Assembly: GCF_963583255.1 (NCBI RefSeq)
Contig: NC_084814.1
Coordinates: forward strand, 22,523,262 to 22,587,261
DNA from: Pyrus communis
Lineage: Eukaryota; Streptophyta; Magnoliopsida; Rosales; Rosaceae
Reading direction: 5' to 3'
DNA: 64,000 nucleotides
The position numbers were made by a program, and so were the translations under genes. Below the pieces are notes generated by a model. It was not told where the DNA came from and did not search any database. It worked only from the letters and a program-made list of their open reading frames with translations. Positions 21,311 through 33,239 of the stretch are shown here, one piece after another (position 1 is the stretch's first letter; each line of letters opens with the position of its first letter).

Positions 21311-24120
21311 ATGAGTTCGAAAGAGAACTACAGAATCGAGCTTCGGACTGCGATTCGACAGCTGAGCGATCGCTGCCTCTACGCCGCTTCCAAATGGTAC
21401 CTCCCAAAACCCTAAATCCCCAATTCAAATTTCAATTCTTTACATCCAAATGATATGTCGTCGTTTCAATTTGCAGGGCGGCGGAGCAGCTCGTCGGCAT
21501 CATCGACCAGGACCCGGTAAAGTTTACGCCTGCGAACACGAGATTCCAGCGCGGGAGCTCCAGCATCCGGCGCAGGTTCCGCACCAACGACATCACTTCG
21601 ACGCCGGCTTCCGGCTTGTCGTATGTGTCCACTCCGGTGATGGAGGAAGACGACATTGTGGACGGCGATTTCTACCTACTTGCTAAGTCGTATTTTGACT
21701 GCAGGGAGTACAGAAGAGCTGCCCATGTGCTTCGAGATCAGGATGGAAAGAAGTCGGTCTTCTTACGCTCCTATGCTCTATATCTGGTTTGTAACTTTCT
21801 CTCGTCTTTCAGTCTCTGCAAATCAAAGTTTTAGTCTTTTGATTTTTAGGTGTGTTTCGCCATAAATTTGAATCTTCACAAGTTTGAAATTGTTGAGGAT
21901 GCATAGTGTATAGCTAATCTAACCAAGAGCACCAATAGATGATACTGCTCTAGGGTTAACAAGCCTACGTCCAGTTTGGAGGACGGAGTCTTCCAAGAGA
22001 GCACTCACGAGTGTTTATCACTCGAGAATCCTATGACCCAATTACACCCAAGCTCACTCACTCGCGCACAAAATCAAATGAGAAACGAGAAATTTTGTTC
22101 TTGTTTCTGCACGTCAAATAAGCTGTGCAGCATCCACAATAACCAAAGAACACTCTCGGAGAAGTGTATCCATAAAGCCAAAGAAAAAATTAGGCTGAGA
22201 ACATCCCATAAGCAAGACTGACGTGCCACTTGAAAGCCACACAGGGCTTTCTGCAAAAAACAAGCTTGAGACGTAAATGCGAGAAAACAAGTTTTTCTAT
22301 GGAACGGTCTCAAGACTCGAGTACCAGAAACATTCAGATTGAAGCCAAATTAGTCAACAGGTATGTAGTATGAATGAACTAGTTGAAATATAATGAGATA
22401 TAGGAATCCAATGTGGCAAATAGGATTAAACATACAACAAAACGGGTGAAAGACAACTCCAAGTGGATTTAGGAATCTGTTGAGATTTTACATTTTGGTT
22501 GATCGGTGCTTTAAGAAATCTATGTCAGTTTAATGCTACATATAGCGGTAGTAGAAGCTTCTCTTTTGTTCAGAAATCTTTGATTTTTAAGAACCTACTT
22601 AGTTCATTGAGAATTTATGATTGTATATTTTTCTTTGTTTTTTATTGCTTGATGAAGGCTGGAGAAAAGCGGAAAGAGGAAGAAATGATAGAACTTGAGG
22701 GGCCACTAGGAAAGAGCGATGTTGTAAATGGTGAACTGGTTTCTCTCGAGAGGGAGTTATCAACCCTTCGCAAGAATGGGACTATTGATCCTTTTGGACT
22801 CTACTTGTATGGTCTTGTGCTCAAAGACAAAGGCAGCAAGAGTCTTGCTCTTACAGTTCTTGTAGAGTCTGTCAATAGCTACCCTTGGAACTGGAGTGCC
22901 TGGTCGGAGCTGCAGTCGTTATGCACTACAGTTGACGTCTTGAACAGCCTTAAGCTCAATAACCATTGGATGAAGGACTTCTTTCTCGCAAGTGCTTATC
23001 AAGAACTGAGGAAGCACAGTGAATCCTTAAAAAAGTATGAATATCTTAAGGGCACTTTTGTTTTCAGTAATTACATTCAGGCTCAAATTGCAAAGGCACA
23101 GTACAATCTCCGGGAATTTGAACAAGTTGAAGCAATTTTTGAAGAACTTCTCAGGAATGACCCTTACCGAGTGGAAGACATGGACATGTATTCCAATGTG
23201 TTATATGCAAAGGAGTGCTACTCTGCACTAAGTTATCTTGCCCATAGAGTATTTATCACTGATAAATACAGGCCTGAATCTTGTTGTATTATCGGAAATT
23301 ACTACAGCTTAAAAGGGCAGCATGAGAAGGCGGTTGTGTACTTTAGGAGGGCACTTAAATTGAACAGAAATTATTTGTCTGCTTGGACCCTTATGGGCCA
23401 TGAATATGTTGAGATGAAAAACACCCCAGCTGCTATTGAGGCATATCGCCATGCTGTAGATATAAATCCATGTGATTATCGAGCTTGGTATGGATTAGGA
23501 CAAGCTTATGAGATGATGAGTATGCCCTTGTATGCTCTGTATTACTTCAAGAAATCAGTATTCTTGCAGCCAAATGATTCTCGGTTGTGGATTGCTATGG
23601 CCAAGTGTTATGAAACTGAACAGCTCCACATGACTGAGGAATCGATGAAGTGTTACAAAAGGGCAGTTAATTGTAATGACAGGGAAGCGATTGCCCTGCA
23701 CCAATTAGCAAAGCTAAATTCTGAACTTGGACGTTCTGAAGAGGCGGCTTATTACTACAAGAAGGATTTGGAGAGGATGGAAGCCGAAGACAGGGAAGGA
23801 CCAAATATGGTAGAAACCTTGCTATATCTTGCTCAATACTATAGGCAGCAGAAAAGATTTGAAGAATCAGAGATCTATTGTACCCGTCTTCTAGATTATA
23901 CTGGCCCAGTGAGTTGCAACTTCTCTTTCTCTATATATGCTTACGTAGACGTGACATTGAAATCTAATGGATTATATGCAAACGTTTCGAATCAACAGAA
24001 AGTAACTTAATTCTTTGTGCTTCACTGCAGGAAAAGGAAACAGCAAAAAGCTTACTTCGAGGAATGAGAATAGAACAAGCCGGTGGTCCTTCAATGGATG
24101 TTGAGCACTTTCCTCCATAA
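21311..24120 (+). CDS. APC8: Anaphase-promoting complex subunit 8 (CDC23)
   Basis: TPR subunit of the APC/C ubiquitin ligase that drives degradation of cyclins and securin. Four exons: 21311-21396, 21477-21786, 22658-23908, 24031-24120, giving 1737 bases and 578 aa, close to the known plant length. Seen: N-terminal CDC23 helical region (RTAIRQLSDRCLYAASKWAAE), then a run of TPR units in exon 3 (ESCCIIGNYYSLKGQHEKAV, SAWTLMGHEYVEMKNTPAAI, RAWYGLGQAYEMMSMPLYAL, LWIAMAKCYETE, ALHQLAKLNSELGRSEEAA). The tail ends Phe-Pro-Pro. Intron 2 (871 bases) is enlarged and carries transposon-like sequence. The start is the first ATG of the conserved N-terminus. Confidence 0.94.
21920..22340. mobile_element. 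Possible transposon fragment in APC8 intron 2
   Basis: A stretch richer in GC than the rest of the intron, with phrases typical of plant LTRs (GCCTACGTCC, GGACGGAGTC, ACTCACTCGCGC). No matching second LTR, target duplication or coding domain was found, so only a degraded fragment is suggested. Confidence 0.3.
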
Positions 24121-24706
24121 TTTAGTCGTGATGTATAAGGCAGATGCCTTCTCTATCAGATTCGGCACAACATCTTGCGAGAAGCTTGAAGTGGATCGGT
24201 CACATTTGAGAGCGTGTTCTTGTGTTATTAATGTTAATTAATTATGTTTCTGTAGAAAAACTCAATTTGTTAATGTATGGCTTTAGTTTCTAGAGTGTTT
24301 CCTTAATCTTCCGTTCGTTCTTTATTTTTCCGCACTGGGTTGCCTATCTGTGTATTGTTGAACTAGGCACGAAGCAGGCTTTGATGTGCGAAAACAAGAT
24401 CAACATACGGAGTAATTTTCTCTTGATTCATTAAAACTTCAGTCGGAATATATAATTTTTTCGTATGTTGTCTCACGAAACAATCGTATAAAAATCTGCC
24501 AATGCTAAAACAATATAAATCATCCAACCAATTGGTATACAGAAGGCAACATCCAGCTTATCCGATGCTCGAAAGACAGTTAATCATCACAAAGAAAACC
24601 AAATTTAAGTGCACATTGTCATCCACTCAGATTATTTCAAATGACTAACAGCAATTGTAGTCTCAATCTCTGGCATTTTCAGCGCTTAACCGGTACTCGA
24701 ATCAGT

Positions 24707-25989
24707 TCAGTTCTTGCTCGGGTCCGTGAAGAAAGCGTTGATGCCTGGCATAATTTCCGGCGCCTTGTTGCGGACGAATTTCCTCAGGAAATGCTCTTTG
24801 TACTTTTCTCCCTCGGCGTGATTGTCCAATACTCCAGCAGCTCTGTTCTCCTTGGTCACTCTGATTTAGAAAGAAAAAAGAGATGGTATCACTATACGCT
24901 ACAACAAACAACAACAACAGAGCCTTATTCTACTAAGTGGGGTAGGCTTTATCAATCCTAGAGCGTAAGTACACTCGGTATTGACGTCCAGGATAATTGC
25001 AAAACAGAAGGATGATACCACATCCCTTTATTTCCACATCCAATTCATAATTCTTTCAACTTGTAAGAGTGAAGGGAACCAACTGAGCAAGATGAAAATA
25101 CCACACATATGCATGAGTTGTTCTTCACATTTACCAAGTGCACTAGCTTGAAGGATTTTAAGAGCTTTAACCCCAAACTGATCATGTTGTATACAAACAC
25201 TTTGAGGGCTCATTTGGTAAGAAGGATTGCATTGGATATCTCATAAAATTCAAAATGCATTAGAAGGTAGCAGCCAAAAATTTGTATCCATTTTTCATGA
25301 TATTATGCATGGATTGGATATATCATGGCGAATTCTTTAGAAAAAATTGTGTCCTCCACAATGGAATTTGATTATTGATATTTCGAGTAAGTGTTTACAT
25401 AATCTTCTTCTGTCTGAAGAAATGATTTATCGAAATAATGAGTCACCATTGATATAGACACATCTGAGATTGCCAAATGTTCGGGAGAGGTTCAAAATTC
25501 ATCATTTAGAGGGGATTAGAAAATATTATAAATGAAGGAAACTTAACCCTTCTGATCCTACAATTTTGCGGGAACGAACAAATTTCCTTTTTTTTTTTTC
25601 TTCGTCCAGACATCCATCACAAAATCGGTTTATTTTGGTTTAAAAAACATTAGTTGGCCTAATAGAACACACAGATTAGCAACAACCTAATTCTAAAGCA
25701 CTAAGCTTTGCAGTCCAAATTTAGAGAGAGAAAGCGAGGAGAGAGAGAGATACCTGACTTCAGGGTTGATGGTGATATGGCGGAAAAGACTCAACCCGCA
25801 GATCCCTACGGCGACCCCTGTGGCAGCGAACAGTGGATAAACCTACACACACATACATACAATACGACGCCGGATTAAAAGCCCAACCAACAGAATCAAG
25901 CCGATCTGACCCAAAAACGAAAGGAAAAGATCAAGTATCAGAGGTAGATCTGCGCTCACCTCGGGCCTCAGCCAGCGATTCGCAGCCAT
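24707..25989 (-). CDS. B12D-like small mitochondrial membrane protein
   Basis: Three exons, 5' to 3': 25989-25960, 25842-25754, 24860-24707; 273 bases, 90 aa. B12D proteins are small plant membrane proteins related to the NDUFA4/MLRQ family of respiratory-chain subunits and are linked to mitochondrial function in seeds and under low oxygen. Seen: short N-terminus [11 protein letters not shown], one hydrophobic segment (about 11-30, [19 protein letters not shown]), then a conserved polar tail ([40 protein letters not shown]). Intron 2 is long (893 bases). The gene converges on APC8, as Arabidopsis APC8 neighbours a B12D gene. Confidence 0.88.
24861..25753 (-). other. Large second intron of the B12D-like gene
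   Basis: Lies between acceptor AAATCAG (24861-24867) and donor GTATCTC (25753 downwards). AT-rich with a poly-T run near 25590 and no internal gene recognised. Confidence 0.75.
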
Positions 25990-26271
25990 TGATCGAAACG
26001 CACCGTACGGAGATTCCCGGAGAGAAAGATGCGATGAGGGCTTGAGAATGCGAAAATAGGAACGAAGGGAGGACCGAAGATGAGCCGCCACTTTTATCCC
26101 TCGTTTATATAAGTTCTACTAATTGGAAGGGCTCGATTTTGATTGGCTGTCTCGGGACTGGGGTGCCCCACTTGCAGTTCCCGTTCAGCAAATAAGATTG
26201 CGACACGTAATTTGATTGAGCTCCCCAAGGTCTGACTTAAAATACGTATGAAAAAAGAGAAAAAAAATAAG

Positions 26272-26343
26272 CGCCGTTGCCGGGGATCGAACCCGGGTCA
26301 CCCGCGTGACAGGCGGGAATACTTACCACTATACTACAACGAC
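26272..26343 (-). tRNA. trnD-GUC: tRNA-Asp (anticodon GUC)
   Basis: The minus strand folds as a 72-base cloverleaf. Acceptor stem GTCGTTG pairs with CAACGGC (one G-U pair), discriminator G. D-arm region TAGTATAGTGGTAAGTA. Anticodon stem CCCGC / GCGGG with loop CTGTCAC, anticodon GTC. T-arm CCGGG-TTCGATC-CCCGG. No intron. A run of T follows downstream (26257-26269 on this strand), a pol III terminator. No CCA is encoded, as expected for a nuclear gene. Confidence 0.95.
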
Positions 26344-26558
26344 TTGTTGGTATCTGGTGCTGTTAGTTTTTAATTAGTGGTTACGCTCCCATTCTTCTTT
26401 CACACACAATTTTAATTTTCAGCCGTCGAAAAAAATTAACAGGGGTGTATGAGATGTAAAAATGAGTGGGGTGGATAACACAACCCTTAATTAATTGAAC
26501 ATAAAGAAGAAATTAAAGAATCTGCATTAAGGTTGTTCATATCATTGCACAATTGCAT

Positions 26559-27062
26559 CAAGTTTTTCTTGTTCACAAGGCCTAGCTAATCAAGTTTACT
26601 TGACTTGAATAAGTCCATATTATCACTTGTATAGTTCGATTTCAAGTTTTTCTCGTTCACAAGGTGGAATTAATCAGGTTTACTTGGCTTGAATAAGTCC
26701 ATATTATCACTTGTATAGTTGGATTCCAAGTTTTTCTCGTTCACAAGGTGGAATTAATCAGGTTTACTTGGCTTGAATAAGTCCATATTATCACTTGTAT
26801 AGTTCGATTTCAAGTTTTTCTCGTTCACAAGGTGGAATTAATCAGGTTTACTTGGCTTGAATAAGTCCATATTATCACTTGTATAGTTGGATTCCAAGTT
26901 TTTCTCGTTCACAAGGGCAAAACTAATCAAGTTTACTTGCCTTGAATAAGTCTATATTATCACTTGTATGGTTGAATTCCAAGTTTTTCTCATTCACAAA
27001 GCGAAACTAATCAAGTTTACTTGACTGGAATACGTCCATATTACCACTTGTACAATTGGATT
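26559..27062. repeat. 84-bp minisatellite, about six copies
   Basis: Units begin CAAGTTTTTCTCGTTCACAA at 26559, 26643, 26727, 26811, 26895 and 26980, so the period is 84 bases (last step 85). Each contains TTTACTTGGCTTGAATAAGT and CATATTATCACTTGTATAGTT. Copies 3 and 5, and 2 and 4, are most alike (alternating GGATTCC and CGATTTC ends), suggesting expansion by a two-unit block. Confidence 0.92.
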
Positions 27063-27620
27063 TTTCTTTTGATACCAAACTAGGATAGTTGAATTAACAT
27101 GTACCCTTTATAGCACAATCACGATTATTACGTGGATAATCGTGATTAAGATTTTGATCTCGTTTAGCGGCTAATGTCGGATAAGAACTCAGCTCTTCAA
27201 CAGACACGTCTCTAAACTCGCAATCAAATTTTGTATTAGAACATGCTAAAACATTATACACGAACACACGTACAATACAAGTACAACTAGTGGCCTACTC
27301 ATACAACTACAATGCCGCTGTTTTCCTCGGCCAAAATACAGCGCAACATGCTCGAACTCTTTTCATCAAGGAGCGTGAGCTCGGGGACACACTCCAGAAA
27401 TGCTGTTTTCGAACAGAGGGATGACTCAGGATAAATGATTCGACAATGGAAGCTCCTACGGCCTCGAACTTCAATGCAGAAGCTTCTTCATTGTCAACTC
27501 CATCATGTAACTTCATATCAAAATCCAAGTGCTAGTATTAGAATGTTCCATGCCAAAATACATGTCTCCCCCTTCGGTCACCATTCCAGACCCTCAACTT
27601 GTCTACGGCTTCAGATCATG

Positions 27621-29677
27621 TTAATTCCTTTTGTCACGTATACGATCACGCCAGGAACCTTGTTTCTTTGCAAGTACCTACAGAAATGGCAGCATCGTTT
27701 CAGATATAATGTACAGGCCGAAAAATAACCCACAGCAAAATGTCGCTTAGCAACAAGCAATCTTCAACTTACCGTATCACTCAAGAGGACTGTAGTTGTA
27801 GGCTCACTTTCTTTGCTATCCTTTGTGTCGTTCTCTTCCTCAATTTCACTATCCATCACAATGGTCGGTCGATCATCTGATGCACCAAACATAGCCTCGT
27901 CATGAGCAGATCTGAGCTGCTCCTCCCTTTTTGTCTACACGGTGACAGTTGAATGAGTAACGTCAGAAACCACGGAACTTTCGTCATCTTTAACAAGCCA
28001 GAACTGGAACTCAAATGCGTAAATAGCAGGAAGATCGCAGATAGACATACCTCAACTGCAGAAAACCGGAAGCTTTGGCCAATGTGCTTAACCAGTGCTG
28101 CATCATCATCAGCAGCTACACAAAAAGGTAAACATGCACAATCAGCTCACTTTGCTCTAATCAGACGGCCAAGATATATGCCAATTACAACTTAAAAGCT
28201 ACATAAATCAGTGTGGCAGGATTATTAATTCTCATGTCAACGATGAGCAACATAATCACAACTTTCTTTCTGAATCTAACCTATGATGACTGATTGATCC
28301 AATGCTCTAGATTTCTGATCTTGGATAATAATTACTATGCCATATATAAAAAACTAAATTACTTCGTAAGGCTATAGAGCAATCGGAGTGTTAGCCTAAA
28401 ACGATAATCTCTTGTTACAAGTACAGCCGAGTTAGAAGATGTAGCGGCATTTATGGCTGCAAACATATCCAGGTTTTCTCACCAAAATATGAACATAAAG
28501 ACGATTGTCCAACTGATTGAGAAAACAGAAGTAATGCAAAGCGACAAATTCAATCTTCACTTTATAAAATACAGTGGTGGTTATAGATGTTTAACCTTCA
28601 ACTTCTTCATCATCAAGTGGTGCATCTTTGTTGAACTCGAATCTTTCCCAACCTGAGCCCATCCCTTTCGCCATATCCTTCTCAGCTACATTTAAGAACA
28701 CACAATGTTATAATGCACAGCTCCAAGCAAACCCATATCTTAGAGATTAATTAACAATAACACAGGATTATAATGCACTATAACATCAGATAGCTCACAA
28801 GTTTCGGCCAGTTGAACCTTCATCTTCGCCTTCACTCTCTCGGCCGCTGACTGATCATATCAAAAGAACAGCTTGTTAATCGTTCTTGAGAATCGAAATC
28901 CAAAATAACGCGTAATTAGCAATCTTATAAAGAATTTCACAAGTAAATTAGTAAACATCTTAAGAAATCAGTGTTCCATTAGACTTGAGCTTGATTACTG
29001 ACAAATTTCAATCACCAAACTAATCATACCATCTTATCATAGCCCTCAATCAGCTTGGAATAATCAGCACCGCCGCCTTTCCTCTCCTTCCCGGATTTAC
29101 CTTTGGTCCTCTCCAAACCCCTCTCCCTCGGCGACGAGCTCGGACTCCTCCGCCGCTCCTTTCTCCGATCCCGAGGCGACCGACTCCGGCTCCTCCCTCT
29201 CCGTCGTCTACCTCCATCGGAATCGCTCCCGGACCTACTCCTCCTCTTCCTTTTCTCTCTATCCCTATCTCTTTCTCTATATCTCTCTCTGCTCCTACTT
29301 CTCCGCCTCGAATGCCTCTCTGTGCTCCTGCTCCTGCTCCGCTTCCTCGAATGCTTATTCTCTCTCTGCGAAACCCTAGCCGGTTGTTTCTCTTCTCTTT
29401 CCTCCGCCGCGTCGGGCCTCTTCCTCTTGAGCTTGTTCTGTATGGACTCGATTTGGGCCTGATTTCGGAGCTCCGACTCTTTCTTCGGGCTGGACGCCTT
29501 GACGAACTTACTGAGGAAGGAGGACGAGGTGGAATACGCCAGCGCTGAGCCGCGCACAGGGGTATTTTCGGAATCCGAGTTTGCGGAAGAAAAGCCGAGG
29601 CCTTGTTTGAATCGGGCGGCTCCTTCGCCGCGCCGAGTCAGCTCGTCGTAGTACGCCGCTGCTTTTTCCTCCTCCAT
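27621..29677 (-). CDS. Arginine/serine-rich (RS domain) nuclear protein, At3g48120-like
   Basis: Six exons, 5' to 3': 29677-29030, 28850-28799, 28685-28596, 28115-28051, 27934-27773, 27677-27621; 1074 bases, 357 aa. Seen: conserved start MEEEKAAAYYDELTRRGEG, a Lys/Arg stretch, then a long RS/RD/RE region (about 100-195, for example SRKRSRSRSTERHSRRRSRS) typical of splicing-related proteins. Next come a short acidic conserved segment (GMGSGWERFEFNKDAPLDDE), a Glu/Asp-rich part and the C-terminus LAKKQGSWRDRIRDKRN. No RRM is present, so it is an SR-related protein rather than a classical SR factor. Nuclear speckle location is inferred. The frame is open further upstream to 29734, but the codon there is TTG; the ATG at 29677 is used. 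The name rests on my memory of Arabidopsis gene order. Confidence 0.82.
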
Positions 29678-30337
29678 TTTTGCAACGCTTGCTGGTGCGA
29701 CGGTTCGGGGCGCTGATTTCTTTTGCCTGTTCAAACCAAACGACGTCGCTTAACGCCGGTTTGCGCAACGGTTTAGGGCCCTTGTGTTATATCTGTGCTT
29801 TGTGCTTGTTGTATTAACGGGCCTAGTTTTCCTAAGAGTTTGGGCTTTCTAGCCTTTCTTTTTGCGACTGAAAAATGTCGCTAGGCTGACTTCTCGAACC
29901 CATTTGAGGGAGATTTTTTTAATGTACCGGAAATACCGTCTTGTACATTAAGTGGCATAATGTAATTGGTTGGAATTTTATTTTTCAACTTTTCAACAAT
30001 TATATTATTACACTTAATATACCGAATTGTGTTCCGGCACACTAAACAAATTCTCCCTAGCTGAAGCAAAGTTTGGCTTTTGGGCTCCTCACAAATTACG
30101 TGTAATGTTGATGTGTCTTGTTTTACTAATCTATCATAACAATATTGCTTGGAGAGCTTTTTTTGTGTATCCGAAACACATGTTAATACACTATATTTTT
30201 CAGTGTCCCCTTCCTATTACTTGAGCATCTTGTTGTTGTGAGCACCTTATTTATCGTGCATTGTGATTTACGTGGGTTAATTCTTTTAGGCTATGTTTGG
30301 ACGAGGGTGTTGCAAGGAACGGGCCACAAAATATAAA

Positions 30338-31372
30338 ATAAGCTAAATAGCCAAAATGGTTTCTGAGATTTGCATAACACATCACGTCCCTAAGATTAAA
30401 AATCAATAGAAATAGTCCCTGAGATTATCCACCATCCATCATTTTGGTTATTTTGTTAAAAACTCCATTAAGTGTTCCGAAGTTATTGGCCAGAAGTTTG
30501 GGCAATTTTCAAAGTTTCGTAATTCAATCGTTTCTTAACCAAATTCGACCCATAATATATCAAAATGAAGATAGGAAAGTGTAGAACAAGATTATCCTAT
30601 TTGGAAGTCCAATGGTTGCCAGAGATGTCCGAAAAATAGCCTCAAAGTTGATTGGTCTGCGGGAAAACTGGAAAACTCATCGGAAACTGGGTAAATTTTA
30701 AACGTTCATAACTTCTTCAAAACTCAACAAAATCGACTGATTCCAAAATGAAAATCGTACTTATCAAAGAGAATAAGAGAATGGTACCTTTCTTGACGAC
30801 TAACTCGCCATGATTTGACCAGAAAATTGCTCGAAATTGGCTAACTCATTTTCGAGCAGTTTTATGGCAAAACCACAATGATTTAGCCATCTAAAAAGGT
30901 ACCATTCTCTTCGTCTCGTCAAGAAGTATGATTTTAGTTTTTGAATCACTCGATTTTGTTGAGTATTGAAGAAGTTATGAACGTTTAAAATTTACCCAGT
31001 TTCAGGCGAGTTTTCCAGTTTTCCCACGGACCAGTTAACTTTGAGACTATTTTCCAGCCATCTCAAGCAATCATTGGGCTTCCAAATAGGTATAATCTTA
31101 TTCTACACTTTCCTATTTTCATTTCGATATATTATGGGTCAAATTTGGTTAAAAAACAATTGAGTTACGAAGCTTTAAAAATTGCCTAAACTTCAGGCCA
31201 AGAGCTCCGGGACACTTAACTTAACGAAGTTTTTAACATAATGACCAAAATGATGGATGGTGGACAATCTTTGGGACCATTTCTATTGATTTTCAATATT
31301 AGGGACCAAAGTGATGTATTATGGAAATCTTAGGAACCATTTTGACTAATTAGCCTATAAAATATAGTGTGA
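30338..31372. mobile_element. ~1-kb foldback element with ~500-base arms
   Basis: The left arm begins AAATAAGCTAAATAGCCAAAATGG and the right arm ends with its inverse CCATTTTGACTAATTAGCC. The inverse similarity continues through ATCAATAGAAATAGTCCCTGAG / GGACCATTTCTATTGAT, GAAAGTGTAGAACAAGATTA / TAATCTTATTCTACACTTTC and AGAGAATGGTACC / GGTACCATTCTCT, to a tiny loop near 30838-30850 (TGCTCGAAA ... TTTCGAGCA). Looks like a foldback or very long-TIR DNA element; no ORF. Confidence 0.85.
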
Positions 31373-32634
31373 GCATTAGAAAGACATGTGAGAGGGATTT
31401 GTTAATCTCTCTGTCATGTTTTTGTAATGCTCACAAAAAGCTTTCTTAATCCACTCTATATAACGTCTTATGATCTATTTTTTAGTTACTTGGCATCAAT
31501 CCTTTAGATCTTGAAAAATTTCGAGACGGAGATTCTCTTCCCTCTATTTTTCCCTCTCCTTATCTCACATTTTCTTTATTTTCTTCTTCTTTTTTTGTCT
31601 AAAAGGATAAAATTATGAACGTTCAAATAGAAAAAAAGAAAAGGTAAAGAAAAAAACAGAGGAAGAGAATCCCTATCCAAAATCCCCACTCCAACATAGC
31701 CTTAATAGTTTTTAGGTTTTGTTTAAAGAACAAGGATTGTATGTTCTGCCACTTCCGGTATCTTTCTGTGTCTTCTTGTTTGTATAGTCATGGTTAAGTC
31801 ACGTCAGCATTTTATATTACTATTTATTTTTATCTTATTATTTCTATAAAAAAAATAATATAATATATTAACATGGCTTAACCGTAATTATACAAAATAA
31901 GAGAGCACGAGAAGACATTGAAAGTGGAAGGCAAACAATCCTTATCCTTGTTTAAATATGACAACAGTGTTGGTATCTTTCTAGATATCTGCTGCATCGT
32001 TTTTGAAAAGCACAAATATAAACAGTAAGAGGGATTGTAGATGATGACTCTGTTCCAACAGCTGTGACTGTGAATCCAAAATCGACCGGCTGCAAGAATC
32101 AAGGTCCATCAACTGCTCAAATTCCAAAGCCCGAGAATCAGATTTGTGATGAATGAGAGGTTAAAATATGCTTGTGACTCTTAAAAAGGATGAATAACTA
32201 TAACTTACCGTCGGTTGTTATTTAAAAAAAAAAAAAAAAGAACTGCTCAAATTCCAAAGCCCACCACAGTGCTTGCCAAATCACTATTAAATCAGATTAT
32301 TCAAGCCATATATTATTATTTACTTATTTTATTTTATAAAACATAAAACAGAGTATTATTATTGGATAAGGATTCTCTGAATTCTCACTTTTGGTACCTT
32401 ATTGTTTTATGTGATCACGATTAAATCAGGTTAATATTTTATATTATTTTTTTTATAGAGATAATAAGATAAAAAAAAATAGTAATATAAAATTATATTT
32501 TTATAGAGATAATAAGACAAAAATGAATACTAATATAAAATGTTGACGTGACTTACAGGAGGACACCAGAACTGAGAGGACAGACAATCCTTGTCTATTA
32601 TTATTATTAATTTTTTTAGGTAGAGTATTACTAA

Positions 32635-32785
32635 AGGAAAACTAATGAAAAATACTTGAAAATTTTGAATTTTAACTATAAGGACAAAATAAAGGATAAA
32701 ATGAATATTACCAGAATTAATTTTTTAATGTAAAAGTATGATTTTTCATTAAAATAAACAATACCGATAATTTTCCGTTAAAATT
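32635..32785 (-). repeat. AT-rich MITE-like dispersed repeat, copy 2 (inverted)
   Basis: Inverted relative to 3609-3758: starts AGGAAAACTAATGAAAAAT and ends TTTTCCGTTAAAA. Confidence 0.6.
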
Positions 32786-33183
32786 TTCTATTATTAATTT
32801 AAGATTTGACTGTTCATGCTGAGGGAGGTTGGTCAAAGAGATCATGGAAAGACAGACAGATATAATCAATCTTTCTCTATATATTTCCTCTGCAAGAAAA
32901 AGTGGGCCCCACATCGATCACCCAAAAGATACCGTGTCCCTACCAAATATATATAAATATATCTATACATATTTGGGGTCAGTGACCCTTGGGCATAGAT
33001 TTCTTCCCATATTTGATGCCGCCGGTGTGGGACTCTGCGATATGGATTGAACGTCATCGAATCCTTCAATTTCCCATCAAAATACCCAAAAGAAAATCAA
33101 ATTTAATTTATAAAGTTGGGTCGATCCAAAATGTAATTTATTATTTGACTCAATTTTCTCGAGATTTTGGTCAAAACTGTAAA

Positions 33184-33195
33184 ATATATATATAT

Positions 33196-33237
<42 letters not shown>
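33184..33237. repeat. (TA)n microsatellite
   Basis: About 54 bases of TA repeat broken once by TAGATA; likely length-polymorphic. Confidence 0.9.

Positions 33238-33239
<2 letters not shown>

Noticed and set aside
26559..27062. CRISPR-like regular repeats
   Set aside because: The whole 84-base unit repeats without unique spacers, in a plant nuclear genome; it is a minisatellite.
27307..27528. Minus-strand ORF of 73 codons downstream of the RS gene
   Set aside because: Starts with TTG and lies just after the RS protein stop, so it is probably 3' UTR.
29103..29462. Leucine-rich plus-strand ORF of 119 codons
   Set aside because: It is the antisense shadow of the Arg/Ser-rich region of the minus-strand RS protein gene.
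29678..29734. RS protein start at 29734
   Set aside because: The codon is TTG; ATG at 29677 opens the conserved MEEEKAAAYYDEL segment.
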